64,000 nucleotides of DNA from CAYNRA01 sp046293395 (GCA_046293395.1 JBKBOU010000004.1:62001-126000), one strand, 5' to 3'; shown: positions 35,801 to 43,424, counted from the stretch's first letter. A program made the numbers and translations. Notes: a model not told the origin generated them from the sequence alone.

Positions 35801-36038
35801 AAATTTGATGAGCCGCTCGTTTGGCATGTTGCGTGAAGTAGTCGTTGGTTATTCACTCCCTAAAAGCGTGATAGGTCGTAATTTCCAACAAATTACTGTT
35901 TCGTTGGTCGGTCGTAACTTACTTTACTTCGCAGAAAAGAAAGACATTGACCTCAACCAATACGTCAACGGTGGTAGCTCAGGAATGCAAACGCCTTCGA
36001 CACGTAGATACGGTGTCAATGTGAATATTTCATTCTAA
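32808..36038 (+). CDS. SusC/RagA-family TonB-linked outer-membrane transporter
   Basis: 1076 residues. The signal peptide ends near ARAQS. A CarboxypepD_reg-like domain (about 38-115, VSGTIKTASGDAIPGTSILIKG) is followed by the SusC-type TonB-box/plug start LNEVVVTALGIKKD, the plug with VLFVIDGVPVNSDTWN and KGASAAALYGFRGKNGAILITTK, and a long barrel ending in the aromatic YGVNVNISF. It imports a large or scarce substrate bound by the partner SusD. No ECF sigma or anti-sigma regulator is adjacent. Downstream phosphonate-type enzymes suggest an organophosphonate substrate (inference). Confidence 0.95.
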   Translation: MIQHVQVLRARFQQIIGICMLFCVLAGTQIARAQSAQTVSGTIKTASGDAIPGTSILIKGTNQGTTSDVEGKFSLRIPSDKSILVISSIGYVAQEVTVGNKTVLSVVLAEDAQALNEVVVTALGIKKDVRRIGVAIQSLDGSSVIKAREPNAINALAGKVAGLTIGAQPELLRRPVISLRGNSDVLFVIDGVPVNSDTWNVSADDIETYSVLKGASAAALYGFRGKNGAILITTKRGTKDKRGFSVDFNSSTMLDNGFYAIPKVQDEYGPGDHGKYAFVDGKGGGLNDGDYDGGWGPRFEGQPIPQYDSPIDPVTGQRIPTPYIARGKDNLTRFLQTGILSTNNVSIASSGEKYNLRFSGSHTYQKGIVPNTQLNITNFNVTSDYQFSKKLSFASGLQYNRQYSPNFPDVNYGPNSIIYNMVLWAGADWDVDDMRNYWQPGKEGIQQIYAEYQRYNNPYFMSYEWLRGHYKTDVVGQASMTYKLTDYLDVMLRTQVTTWNLFRNEKFPYSAGSYGRDERRGDYREDRRNLFENNTDVLIRFDKDLATGLNAKIWAGGNIRTFEYSSQFGTTDYLNVPGLYNFANSANPARVANFNSAMRVNSAYYSADFTYKNFVTLATTGRVDQLSTLPAGNNTFFYPSAALSTVISDYLELPSFISFFKLRGSYANVKDGLTQSTIGATPVTSYPIGYGDQYFSPYDGPTYQNSAVYTTPTAYNNQPAAFYTNTLNNPGLQPSSTSQTEFGLDFRILQNRIGLDATYFISDEGPRIFSLPISSASGYSAALVNGIKTQKKGLELTLSGSPLKNEGGLNWDIVANYSTFQERLTEIYEGVESLNNFFKVGDRLDKFYGRTFAKTPEGEIINDASGRPVYSPVSQFLGHINPNFVFGINNKFGYKNLSMSFQFDGRIGGVISNYVQRQTFRGGRHIETIQGAMGEARYQDYLGVRSYVGPGVQVSNGARINFDADGNITNYGELAFTPNTTKQFLQDWVSRYYNTDEGNLMSRSFGMLREVVVGYSLPKSVIGRNFQQITVSLVGRNLLYFAEKKDIDLNQYVNGGSSGMQTPSTRRYGVNVNISF

Positions 36039-36046
36039 TTGACCTT

Positions 36047-36099
36047 AGAAACTGCTTGAGTTCTCTTTTTAACATAGCAAGGTGAGCTCAACAGTTTCT
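36047..36099 (+). other. Intergenic hairpin between susC and susD
   Basis: AGAAACTGCTTGAG (36047-36060) pairs with CTCAACAGTTTCT (36087-36099) with one bulged C and a 26-nt loop. It has no terminal T-run, so it is more likely an mRNA-processing or attenuating element setting SusC:SusD ratios than a terminator. Confidence 0.5.
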
Positions 36100-36130
36100 T
36101 ATTTACTCATCTAATTAATTGACTATTTTT

Positions 36131-37723
36131 ATGAAAATACAAACTATTTTATCTGCTGCTTTTTTGGTATCGAGTGCTTGGTTAAGCAGTTGCAGCACGC
36201 CATTCGCTGAGTTAGAAAAAGACCCTAACCGCCCCGTAAATGTGCCTTCTTCGTTGGTTCTTCAGGGGATTGAGTCAGATATGTACCAAAATACCGGAAG
36301 ACCTTTCAGTGCATCTTCTCGTTGGAATCAGTTTTATTGTTCCAATTATAATTATTACGCGACCAACGAATATACATGGACAGAAACACCGAACCATTAT
36401 TTTATGCTGAAAAACGTAGTCAAAATGGAGGAGGAAGCGATTCGTTCAGGAGCAGAGCCCGTGAATCCTTACAGCGCATTGGGTAAGTTTTTCCGTGCCT
36501 TTTTCTTTGATGAAATGACCAAACGAGTGGGCGACTTACCCATGAAACAAGCCTTGGCTGGCATCGAAAACTTCTCTCCGGCGTATGATTCACAAAAGGA
36601 TATTTACGTCCAAATGTTGGCTTGGTGTGAAGAGGCAAACGCAGACATGACTTCCCTCATCGCGAAAGGACAAAATTCGGTTGCTGGTGATTTCTATTTC
36701 AATGGAGATGTGCGCAAATGGCAAAAAGTTGTGAATGCATTTCATGTACGTCTTTTGCTTGAATTAAGTCAAAAAGAGAATGAATCAGGCTTGAACATTA
36801 AGGCGAAATTCGCAGAAATCATGTCGAATCCAACGAAATATCCGTTGCCTTCTTCCAATGCGGATGACCTCGCTTTTGTTTCGAACGTATTCAATAAATA
36901 CCCGTCCAATCCAGATAATTTCGGGTTTGATGCAACGCGCCAAAATATGTCGAAGGCGTATGTGCAACCACTCGTTGACCGCCAAGACCCGCGTGTTATG
37001 GTGACGTGTGAGCCAGCAGGTGCAGCCTTGAAAGCCGGAAAACTTCCTTCCGATTTCTCGGCGTATGTGGGTGCCAGTTCAGGCGAAGATTTGGGAGATA
37101 TGTCGTTCAACGCCGGAAAAGACAACGGCGCTGGCTTTGCACCAGGCATTTATTCGTTCCAAAACAGAAATCGTTTTTATACGAATTATGTAGGCCAAGC
37201 AACGGCACTCATCAGTTATGCAGAAATGTGTTTTAATATTGCAGAGGCATACCACAGAGGGTGGGCGACAGGAAATGCAGAAGATTGGTACAAAAAAGGA
37301 ATCAAGGCTTCGATGGATTTTTACGGCATCAAAGAAGGCGCAAATACCATGACGTATTCTAAAACGGGTGGAAGAACTGCGGCCGATTTTGCGACTTTTA
37401 CCGTCAATTTTCAGTTTGATACTTACTATGCACAGCCCAATGTGAAATATACGTCAGGTGAAAAAGGATTGGAGAATATTCTTACACAGAAGTACGTAGC
37501 CTTCTTTATGAACTCTGGGATGGAAGCGTATTTCAACTGGAGAAGAACAGGTTATCCAACTTTTTACACAGGCGTTGGCACAGGAAATTCAGGACGTATT
37601 GCGCTCCGTTGGCAATATCCGATTTCAGAAAGAACAACCAATGCTGCAAATTACAAAGCGGCTATCCAAAGTCAGTTTGGTGGAAAAGATGACATCAACG
37701 ACAAGCCTTGGTTGCTTAAATAA
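36131..37723 (+). CDS. SusD/RagB-family substrate-binding lipoprotein (SusD-like_2 type)
   Basis: 530 residues from the ATG at 36131. The lipobox WLSSC gives Cys21. The start STPFAELEKDPNRP followed by VPSSLVLQGIESD is typical of the SusD-like_2 branch, which pairs with SusC in non-glycan as well as glycan systems. The C-terminus contains GLENILTQKYVAFFMNSGME and FNWRRTGYPTF, the conserved end of this family. It forms the lid of the SusC transporter on the cell surface. Confidence 0.93.
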   Translation: MKIQTILSAAFLVSSAWLSSCSTPFAELEKDPNRPVNVPSSLVLQGIESDMYQNTGRPFSASSRWNQFYCSNYNYYATNEYTWTETPNHYFMLKNVVKMEEEAIRSGAEPVNPYSALGKFFRAFFFDEMTKRVGDLPMKQALAGIENFSPAYDSQKDIYVQMLAWCEEANADMTSLIAKGQNSVAGDFYFNGDVRKWQKVVNAFHVRLLLELSQKENESGLNIKAKFAEIMSNPTKYPLPSSNADDLAFVSNVFNKYPSNPDNFGFDATRQNMSKAYVQPLVDRQDPRVMVTCEPAGAALKAGKLPSDFSAYVGASSGEDLGDMSFNAGKDNGAGFAPGIYSFQNRNRFYTNYVGQATALISYAEMCFNIAEAYHRGWATGNAEDWYKKGIKASMDFYGIKEGANTMTYSKTGGRTAADFATFTVNFQFDTYYAQPNVKYTSGEKGLENILTQKYVAFFMNSGMEAYFNWRRTGYPTFYTGVGTGNSGRIALRWQYPISERTTNAANYKAAIQSQFGGKDDINDKPWLLK

Positions 37724-37758
37724 GTACTTGTAAAGTAGTATATATTGTATTTTACAAA

Positions 37759-37788
37759 GGGTGAGGAGATTTTCTCCTCCCCTTTTTT
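37759..37788 (+). terminator. Terminator after susD
   Basis: GGG-(T)-GAGGAGA, a TTT loop, TCTCCTC-CCC and six T. A strong hairpin, so the two downstream enzyme genes depend on read-through or on a promoter in the short gap. Confidence 0.75.
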
Positions 37789-37807
37789 ATATTTTAATCC
37801 TTTTTTT

Positions 37808-38536
37808 ATGCAAAATTCCATTCAATTGGTTGTCTTTGATATGGCTGGTACAACCGTTCAGGACCAACACGAAGTAGAAAAGTGCTTTGCACAAGCTTGC
37901 AAAGAAACCGGTTTATCTGTACCAGAAAATAGAATTTTGAGCCTTCAGGGATATTCCAAAATAGAGGTTTTTCGGTTATTATGGGAAGAAAAAATTGGGA
38001 AAGACCATCCTGAATACCAAGAAAACGTCTTTGTGAGCTACGATGCGTTTACGTACATTCTTGAAAATCATTACCAAACACAACCCGTTTTTCCGACGGA
38101 AGGATGCTTGGAAACATTTCAATTTTTACGCGAGAATAACATCAAAATCGCCTTGACAACGGGTTTTTATCGCAAAGTAACCAATCTTATTTTACAAAAA
38201 TTAGACTGGTTGGAGGGGTTAGACGATACATATTTGAATTCTTCTGGCAAAGCACGTATTGATGTATCCGTCGCCTCTGACGAAGTTGAAAAAGGAAGAC
38301 CCGAACCTTTCATGATTTATCGCGCAATGGAGAAACTTGGCATAGAGGATAAAAAGGCTGTCATCAATGTTGGCGATACACCTTCTGACTTACAATCCGG
38401 GAAAAAAGCGGGCGTACGCCTCAGTTTGGGCGTAATAAATGGGACACATACACAGAAGCAATTACATGAATTTCCGAACGACGGATTTCTCCAACATCTG
38501 GGTGAACTCCCCACTGTTATTCAATCACTTGCATAA
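37808..38536 (+). CDS. Phosphonatase-like HAD hydrolase (PhnX-like, TIGR03351 type)
   Basis: 242 residues from the ATG at 37808. HAD motif I is VVFDMAGTTVQD with nucleophile Asp11; the DxAGTT form is that of phosphonoacetaldehyde hydrolase. Lys51 in LQGYSKIEVFRLL sits where PhnX has its Schiff-base lysine. Motif II is in IALTTGF, motif III is the lysine in EKGRPEPF, and motif IV is NVGDTPSDLQSGKKAG. Expected to cleave the C-P bond of a phosphonoaldehyde. It lies 17 bp before the FAD oxidoreductase gene that would make its substrate. Confidence 0.85.
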   Translation: MQNSIQLVVFDMAGTTVQDQHEVEKCFAQACKETGLSVPENRILSLQGYSKIEVFRLLWEEKIGKDHPEYQENVFVSYDAFTYILENHYQTQPVFPTEGCLETFQFLRENNIKIALTTGFYRKVTNLILQKLDWLEGLDDTYLNSSGKARIDVSVASDEVEKGRPEPFMIYRAMEKLGIEDKKAVINVGDTPSDLQSGKKAGVRLSLGVINGTHTQKQLHEFPNDGFLQHLGELPTVIQSLA

Positions 38537-38553
38537 ATTCAGTTTCAATAAAT

Positions 38554-39699
38554 ATGAAAAAATTTGATTTAGCTATCGTAGGAGGTGGCGTTTTGGGGGC
38601 TTTTCATGCGTATCATGCGCTTTTGAAGGGACTAAGTGTAGTTCTTTTTGAAAAAGATACATATCCACAAGGCTCTACAATTCAGAATTTTGGACAAGTA
38701 GTCCCGTCCGGTCTTGCTGGAAAATGGTTCGAATATGGTAGAGAAAGTTTGGCTATTTATGAGAAAATACAAGCAAAAGCGAATATCTCTGTTCGGAAAA
38801 ATGGGTCTATTTATATCGCCTCTTCCAATGAAGAAATGGCAGTTTTGGAGGAATTAGCCCAGAAATATACCGCGGTTTCGTATGAAAATCAGGTATGGAC
38901 AGCCGAACAAGTACTAGAAAAATACCCAGATGTACGGCGAGATTATGTACGTGGGGCGTTGTATTTTCCACAAGAAGTAAGTGTGGAACCCCATCAAATG
39001 ATAGCTTCGTTGCTCGCTTATCTTGAACAAAAGGAAGGTCTTGTATATGCTTCTAGGACACCCATCATTGCTCTTCAGGAAGGCAGCGAGGGCGTTAAAT
39101 TAACAAGTTCGCAGGGAACAACCTGGACGGCTGAACGTGCGCTGATTTGTGGAGGATATGAATCTCAATGGCTATTTCCCGAAATAATCAAAAATAGTGG
39201 ACTAATTATTAGTAAGTTACAAATGTTGCAAACGGTTCCTTTGCCTTCAGTTGTGTTGCCAGGCAATGTACTTACAGGTTTGACTATTCAGCGGTATGAG
39301 TCTTTTCAAACGTGTGATGCGCATGCTCATTTACCCGTTTTGGAAAGAGAAATGGAGTTGAAAAAATGGGGAGTACATGTTTTATTCAAACAAGCGATGG
39401 ATGGATCGATTATCTTGGGCGACTCGCACGAATATGCACCTATCGTTGAAAAAGAGACACTCGGATTGGGAACGAAAGAAGAAATTGACCGACTCATTCT
39501 TGACGAAGCAGCACGTATTCTATCTGTTCCTTTGAAAGATAAAATTGCCCGTAAATGGGCGGGGATGTACAGCCAACACGAAGCTGATATTTTCGATACA
39601 ATGGTGACTCCATCCGTCCGAATACTTACGGGAATCGGAGGAAAAGGCATGACGTCCTCTGCTGGATTTGCATATCACTCGCTCGAAAATTGGAGTTAA
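38554..39699 (+). CDS. FAD-dependent oxidoreductase (TIGR03364 type, proposed aminophosphonate oxidase)
   Basis: 381 residues of the DAO/glycine-oxidase fold. The N-terminal Rossmann motif is DLAIVGGGVLGAFHAYHAL, followed by ALLKGLSVVLFEKD and STIQNFGQVVPSG; near the C-terminus ILTGIGGKGMTSSAGFA binds FAD. This family is known to occur next to phosphonatase-like HADs and was proposed to oxidatively deaminate an aminophosphonate to the aldehyde the HAD then cleaves. The gene context here fits exactly. Substrate (2-aminoethylphosphonate or an N-methyl/hydroxy derivative) is inferred. Confidence 0.85.
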   Translation: MKKFDLAIVGGGVLGAFHAYHALLKGLSVVLFEKDTYPQGSTIQNFGQVVPSGLAGKWFEYGRESLAIYEKIQAKANISVRKNGSIYIASSNEEMAVLEELAQKYTAVSYENQVWTAEQVLEKYPDVRRDYVRGALYFPQEVSVEPHQMIASLLAYLEQKEGLVYASRTPIIALQEGSEGVKLTSSQGTTWTAERALICGGYESQWLFPEIIKNSGLIISKLQMLQTVPLPSVVLPGNVLTGLTIQRYESFQTCDAHAHLPVLEREMELKKWGVHVLFKQAMDGSIILGDSHEYAPIVEKETLGLGTKEEIDRLILDEAARILSVPLKDKIARKWAGMYSQHEADIFDTMVTPSVRILTGIGGKGMTSSAGFAYHSLENWS

Positions 39700-39706
39700 G
39701 TTTGAG

Positions 39707-39732
39707 AAAAAGGAGGGAGAAATTCCTCCTTT
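39707..39732. terminator. Terminator after the FAD oxidoreductase gene, one arm inside the 24-bp repeat
   Basis: AAAGGAGG (39709-39716) and CCTCCTTT (39725-39732) flank an 8-nt loop with A/T runs on both sides. The 3' arm lies in the direct repeat 39723-39746. Before the insertion this hairpin would also have served the convergent DUF5690 gene. Confidence 0.7.
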
Positions 39733-39746
39733 CCTCACGAAACAGA
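39723..39746. repeat. 24-bp direct repeat flanking the R-M insertion, left copy
   Basis: It starts TTCCTCCTTTCC and ends GAAACAGA, and is identical to 41995-42018. The two copies lie 2272 bp apart and bracket the EcoRI-type system. Confidence 0.9.
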
Positions 39747-39770
39747 GGTATAATTTTCCTGAAAAACAAT

Positions 39771-40805
39771 TTATAAAGTGTTCTGAACTAGGTTTGTAGT
39801 TTCAATATCAGCTACTATTTTCCTAGTACCTTGTATTTTTTTATTTTTGATAAGTATTCTAAAATAAGGACATTTTCCACTTATTGATAAATCTTTATCA
39901 TCGTTTCCTTTCCTAAACTTAATGAGTTCAAATTGGTCAGGATTAAATTTATGTAGAAACGTTATTGGAACTCCCATGTGCCCGTCATAATCGAAGGGGA
40001 TGTCTTCTGTTCTATCAACATTTATACCGTCATAATTATCATATTTTGGATATTCATCTTCGTGCCCAACGTATTTTTTTGTCAGCTGAATATCTTCATG
40101 TCTCTTGAAGTTGTCCAAGTTTGTCAGCCATAAGCAATTATTTGGCGATACGATTCTGTTTCCGAAGCTATCTATTCGTGCTTCTGTACCGTAAAGTTCG
40201 TAGTGTTCAGGCACAATAAATCCTGAAATTCCCCTTCCAAGATGTATGCCTAGCCAAGCTCTATTGTCTTTGATTAGTTTGAATATTTCTTTGTACGTAA
40301 TTGCGTTGATGTTGCCAATTACCAAAAAATTCTTGTCATACTTTACTAATTGAGCTATATATTCTCTGAATAACGAAAATGGAGGGTTGCTGACAACAAT
40401 GTCTGCTTGCTTTAGTAGTTCAATGCTTTCAGGACTACGAAAATCGCCATCACCCTTAAAATGAATAATATCATTTGAATTGGGTGTGGATGTTTCCTTT
40501 TCTGTACCACTATACGTAAAAAAGAAACCATTTTCTGTTTCTTCTGTATTGAATAAATCATTTTTTCGCTCTTGATAGCAAGCAGCAATAAGTTTTTTTA
40601 ATCCTAATTCCTTGAAATTATCAGCAAAATATCTGAAGAAATTACTAATCCGAGCATCGTCACAATTGCAAAACACTACCTTATTCTTGAAGTGATTTTT
40701 ATAGTGTTGCAGCTCACTCTCAATATCAGAAAGTTGTGTATAGAACTCATCGCTTTTTGCTTTTTTTGCTTTTTGAAGTAACTTATTTGTTGCGTTTCTT
40801 GCCAT
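39771..40805 (-). CDS. EcoRI-type adenine-specific DNA methyltransferase
   Basis: 344 residues from the ATG at 40805, giving MARNATNKLLQKAKKAKSDE, which matches the known start of M.EcoRI nearly word for word. Catalytic motif IV is NPPF at 140-143. The length is close to M.EcoRI (326). Predicted to methylate the second A of GAATTC (N6) and protect the host. It begins 10 bp after the endonuclease gene on the same strand, the EcoRI order (R then M). The A/T content is higher than in neighbours, consistent with acquisition. Confidence 0.93.
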   Translation of the reverse strand: MARNATNKLLQKAKKAKSDEFYTQLSDIESELQHYKNHFKNKVVFCNCDDARISNFFRYFADNFKELGLKKLIAACYQERKNDLFNTEETENGFFFTYSGTEKETSTPNSNDIIHFKGDGDFRSPESIELLKQADIVVSNPPFSLFREYIAQLVKYDKNFLVIGNINAITYKEIFKLIKDNRAWLGIHLGRGISGFIVPEHYELYGTEARIDSFGNRIVSPNNCLWLTNLDNFKRHEDIQLTKKYVGHEDEYPKYDNYDGINVDRTEDIPFDYDGHMGVPITFLHKFNPDQFELIKFRKGNDDKDLSISGKCPYFRILIKNKKIQGTRKIVADIETTNLVQNTL

Positions 40806-40815
40806 AAATTTTAGG

Positions 40816-41652
40816 TTATTTACTTTTTGTGATTTGATTAAATAAATCACTACCTAACATTTTAAGGGATGTTTTTGAAATATCCATCATGACATCAAAC
40901 ATTTCCTTATTGTTCCACTTTTCACCATTCCCTTGCGTGTAAATAGATGTTGCTTGAAGCATAATCGTCTTGTCTTTGTGCTTAACAAATTTATTCTCAC
41001 ATAAATTTGTGTTAATTGGCATTCCGTAATTAGCGGAAGTTAATCTATCCAGTCTATTTAACATTCCTGAGTTGTATTCAAGCGTCACAATCCTTCCGTC
41101 AGGTCGTTTAACTGAAATTGTTTCTGTCAAAAAGTTTGAGCCTTCTAGGAATAAAACATAAGGAAAGTGAGATTCAGAAAGCATGTAATTGGCTATTTCA
41201 GATATGTTTTTGTGGGATCTTTCAATAGCATTTCCTGCGGCCATTAAGTCTTGGTTTTCTGATGTACCAACTTGAATTCCTCTACTAATATTTTCGATAT
41301 CTTTCCCTTGATGTTTAGCTTCAGAGACTAAAATAATTCTCCATTTTTCATTATCATCTTTCACTTCAATTATTCCACCATCGGGTTTGATACTTGAATT
41401 TGGGACGAATAGAGTTTGTCCTAATTCTGAATCAATTTTTTTCAAAGCTTCGTTTATTTCTTCTTTTCGAATGCTTGATTTATATTGAAAAGTCAATTGT
41501 GGATAGTCTTCTCGGAGTTGAGTAATGACAAGATTTGCTATTTCCCCAACAGTCAAGTCATGTAATTTTGCTTGGTCTCCAAAAATGCCTACTACACCTT
41601 GTGACTTCTTGTGTTGGGTTGTCAATCTTGACGATTGGTTCTTTTTTGCCAT
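40816..41652 (-). CDS. EcoRI-type restriction endonuclease (predicted GAATTC)
   Basis: 278 residues (EcoRI has 277). Catalytic residues stand at the EcoRI positions: Asp91 in KPDGG, and Glu111 and Lys113 in SEAKHQGK. Recognition residues also match: Asn141, Glu144 and Arg145 in GNAIERSHKN, and Arg200 and Arg203 in MLNRLDRL. The N-terminus (SRLTTQHKKSQGVVGIFGD) follows EcoRI as well. It should cut unmodified G^AATTC as a dimer. GAATTC sites exist in the window (38236, and 41274 within this gene), so the methylase must be active if this enzyme is. Confidence 0.95.
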   Translation of the reverse strand: MAKKNQSSRLTTQHKKSQGVVGIFGDQAKLHDLTVGEIANLVITQLREDYPQLTFQYKSSIRKEEINEALKKIDSELGQTLFVPNSSIKPDGGIIEVKDDNEKWRIILVSEAKHQGKDIENISRGIQVGTSENQDLMAAGNAIERSHKNISEIANYMLSESHFPYVLFLEGSNFLTETISVKRPDGRIVTLEYNSGMLNRLDRLTSANYGMPINTNLCENKFVKHKDKTIMLQATSIYTQGNGEKWNNKEMFDVMMDISKTSLKMLGSDLFNQITKSK

Positions 41653-41844
41653 TTCCTTCTTTCTATTTTTTTATAAATGTACTAATTATGGTCTTTTATT
41701 GTGTTTAATAGTCCAATTAACCTCTAAATATACACAAGCATAATAATACATGTAGGATTTATTTCCACGACTTAAATCCGCAATCAAATGATATATTTTT
41801 ACTTTTAGATTGTCAGTACGCATACGTGTTACTATGTTTTTAGC

Positions 41845-41994
41845 CTACAACCGATAGGTTGAAAACCCATAATTCTTTGAAGTTTGGTCAAAATATAGAT
41901 TTATATACCTGGATACCACATTTTTTGCAGTGATACTCCGGATTAGTTGGCCTTTTGACGTTTGAGATATTTTTATTATTCTTGGAGATTCCAT
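41845..41994 (-). CDS. Small ORF upstream of the endonuclease gene, hypothetical
   Basis: 49 residues (MESPRIIKISQTSKG..., ending STYRL). It ends at the right-hand direct repeat, within the imported segment and 192 bp upstream of the endonuclease start. A second frame in the same DNA reads PEYHCKKCGIQVYKSIF, Zn-ribbon-like but without a start. It could be a decayed passenger gene. The rest of 41653-41844 shows no gene. Confidence 0.25.
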   Translation of the reverse strand: MESPRIIKISQTSKGQLIRSITAKNVVSRYINLYFDQTSKNYGFSTYRL

Positions 41995-42018
41995 TTCCTC
42001 CTTTCCTCACGAAACAGA
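41995..42018. repeat. 24-bp direct repeat flanking the R-M insertion, right copy
   Basis: Identical to 39723-39746. This copy runs into the last codons of the DUF5690 gene (stop at 42007-42009), so the inserted DNA abuts, and slightly overlaps, that gene's 3' end without changing its protein. Confidence 0.9.
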
Positions 42019-43299
42019 AGTTACGATTCTCTTTGAGTTAGTCATTTTTCGTTGAAAGAAGAAGAACTGAAGCAAAGTCAGTAGCCACCCCAAGATAGAA
42101 AGATACAGAAAGGCATGTGTGAGAATTTGAGTAAAGGAGAGCGAAGAATCCGCGTAAAGTTCACGACCAAACATCAACAAAATACTCCCTAAATAGCCCA
42201 GAGAGTCACTGATATACACCATAAATCCGACATTTCCTTTGCACCGAAACAGAGCCAATAGGCGCTCAAAAAAGGTAACTTGAATCAATAAATAGGGTAA
42301 AAAAAGTGCGATACCCGCCAAGATATACCAAGGAGTGAAAGGTAGTTTTTCTTGTAAGAATAGCCACGTACTTGCCATTAAAAGTGTGCAGCTCCCGAGT
42401 ATAAGAAAGGTATTGAGATGAAAAGCCCGCATATTGTCTCGAATACCCGATAAAAGCCCGATGCAAAGCAGAACGACCGCCGCAATCCAGGTTTCATACC
42501 GAGCAAATATGGTAGGATCAAGAGATTGGTTACCCTGTTCTTTCCAGATTTCAAGCGAAAAATTATCTCTGAAATCACGTAAAATAGTCAGAAATGTATA
42601 GATAGTGGCTACTAAAAATATCCCTGTTCCCATCTGCTTCATCATTTCTTTTCGTGTAGATTGGGTCATGGGAACTCGCTCCGTTCGTTCCTTTTTATCT
42701 TCTTCAGTTGGCTCAGGAATGCGCGTCAGCATCCAAAGGAACAACGCAAACAGAGGGGTAGCCAATACGCCCAAGACAAAAGGAAGCCAAGTTTCAGATA
42801 AATTCCATGATTTCTGTAGAAGCAAATAGCTGGTTTTTAGTAATCCGGATGTAATGACAAGGTTGATACTGAGGGCAATACCGACGATTTCAGTGATTTT
42901 TCGACCTTCCAAATAATGAAAAATAAGTCCGTACATCATACCGAGGGGTAATCCATTGAGAAATAAAAATATAGGTTGAAGTGGCCCTGGGTAAAGGCCA
43001 AATAAGAGAAGAGAAAAGAGAGAAAAACCAAAAAATGAAGCAAGTAAAAAGACCCGGCTCTGCTTTTTTGTGGCAGAAATAACCCGAATCCCAATCACTT
43101 TTGAAAGCATATAACCGAGCACCTGCGCTAAAATAAGCACTGATTTGAAGGAAAAAGCGCCTATGTATTGGTCTGCATACATGCCTGTTGTGAAAGGTTT
43201 ACGAAGTGCATACGTACAAAAATACGCACCGAATGCCGCTAACATCATCCAAGCAGTTTGTATAAAAGTTGAAGAAAAACGAATAGGATATTTTTGCAT
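42007..43299 (-). CDS. DUF5690 family MFS-like membrane transporter
   Basis: 430 residues with about twelve hydrophobic helices. The N-terminus (SSTFIQTAWMMLAAFGAYF and TYALRKPFTTGMY) and the central cytoplasmic loop (PEPTEEDKKERTERVP) divide two six-helix bundles, as in the major facilitator superfamily. The DUF5690 family is restricted mainly to Bacteroidota. Here it converges on the phosphonatase/FAD genes, so it is a good candidate inner-membrane carrier for the phosphonate (inference). It has its own -7 element at 43316-43323. Confidence 0.85.
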   Translation of the reverse strand: MQKYPIRFSSTFIQTAWMMLAAFGAYFCTYALRKPFTTGMYADQYIGAFSFKSVLILAQVLGYMLSKVIGIRVISATKKQSRVFLLASFFGFSLFSLLLFGLYPGPLQPIFLFLNGLPLGMMYGLIFHYLEGRKITEIVGIALSINLVITSGLLKTSYLLLQKSWNLSETWLPFVLGVLATPLFALFLWMLTRIPEPTEEDKKERTERVPMTQSTRKEMMKQMGTGIFLVATIYTFLTILRDFRDNFSLEIWKEQGNQSLDPTIFARYETWIAAVVLLCIGLLSGIRDNMRAFHLNTFLILGSCTLLMASTWLFLQEKLPFTPWYILAGIALFLPYLLIQVTFFERLLALFRCKGNVGFMVYISDSLGYLGSILLMFGRELYADSSLSFTQILTHAFLYLSILGWLLTLLQFFFFQRKMTNSKRIVTSVS

Positions 43300-43315
43300 A
43301 CTACGAGTTAAAATG

Positions 43316-43323
43316 CAAAAATA
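43316..43323 (-). promoter_or_regulatory. -7 element (TATTTTTG, minus strand) before DUF5690
   Basis: CAAAAATA on the plus strand, 16 bp upstream of the ATG, gives a very short leader. Confidence 0.4.
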
Positions 43324-43424
43324 TCCTTGTGATATTACTAGATTTTTAGCTAGATATTACGTTCTGATGATTATATCAGGGAATAGAAAATACACCATTG
43401 AGTGAATTGAATAAATGCTACTTG

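Noticed and set aside
41845..41994. Possible controller (C) protein gene for the R-M system
   Set aside because: No helix-turn-helix pattern, and EcoRI systems have no C gene; kept only as a low-confidence small ORF.
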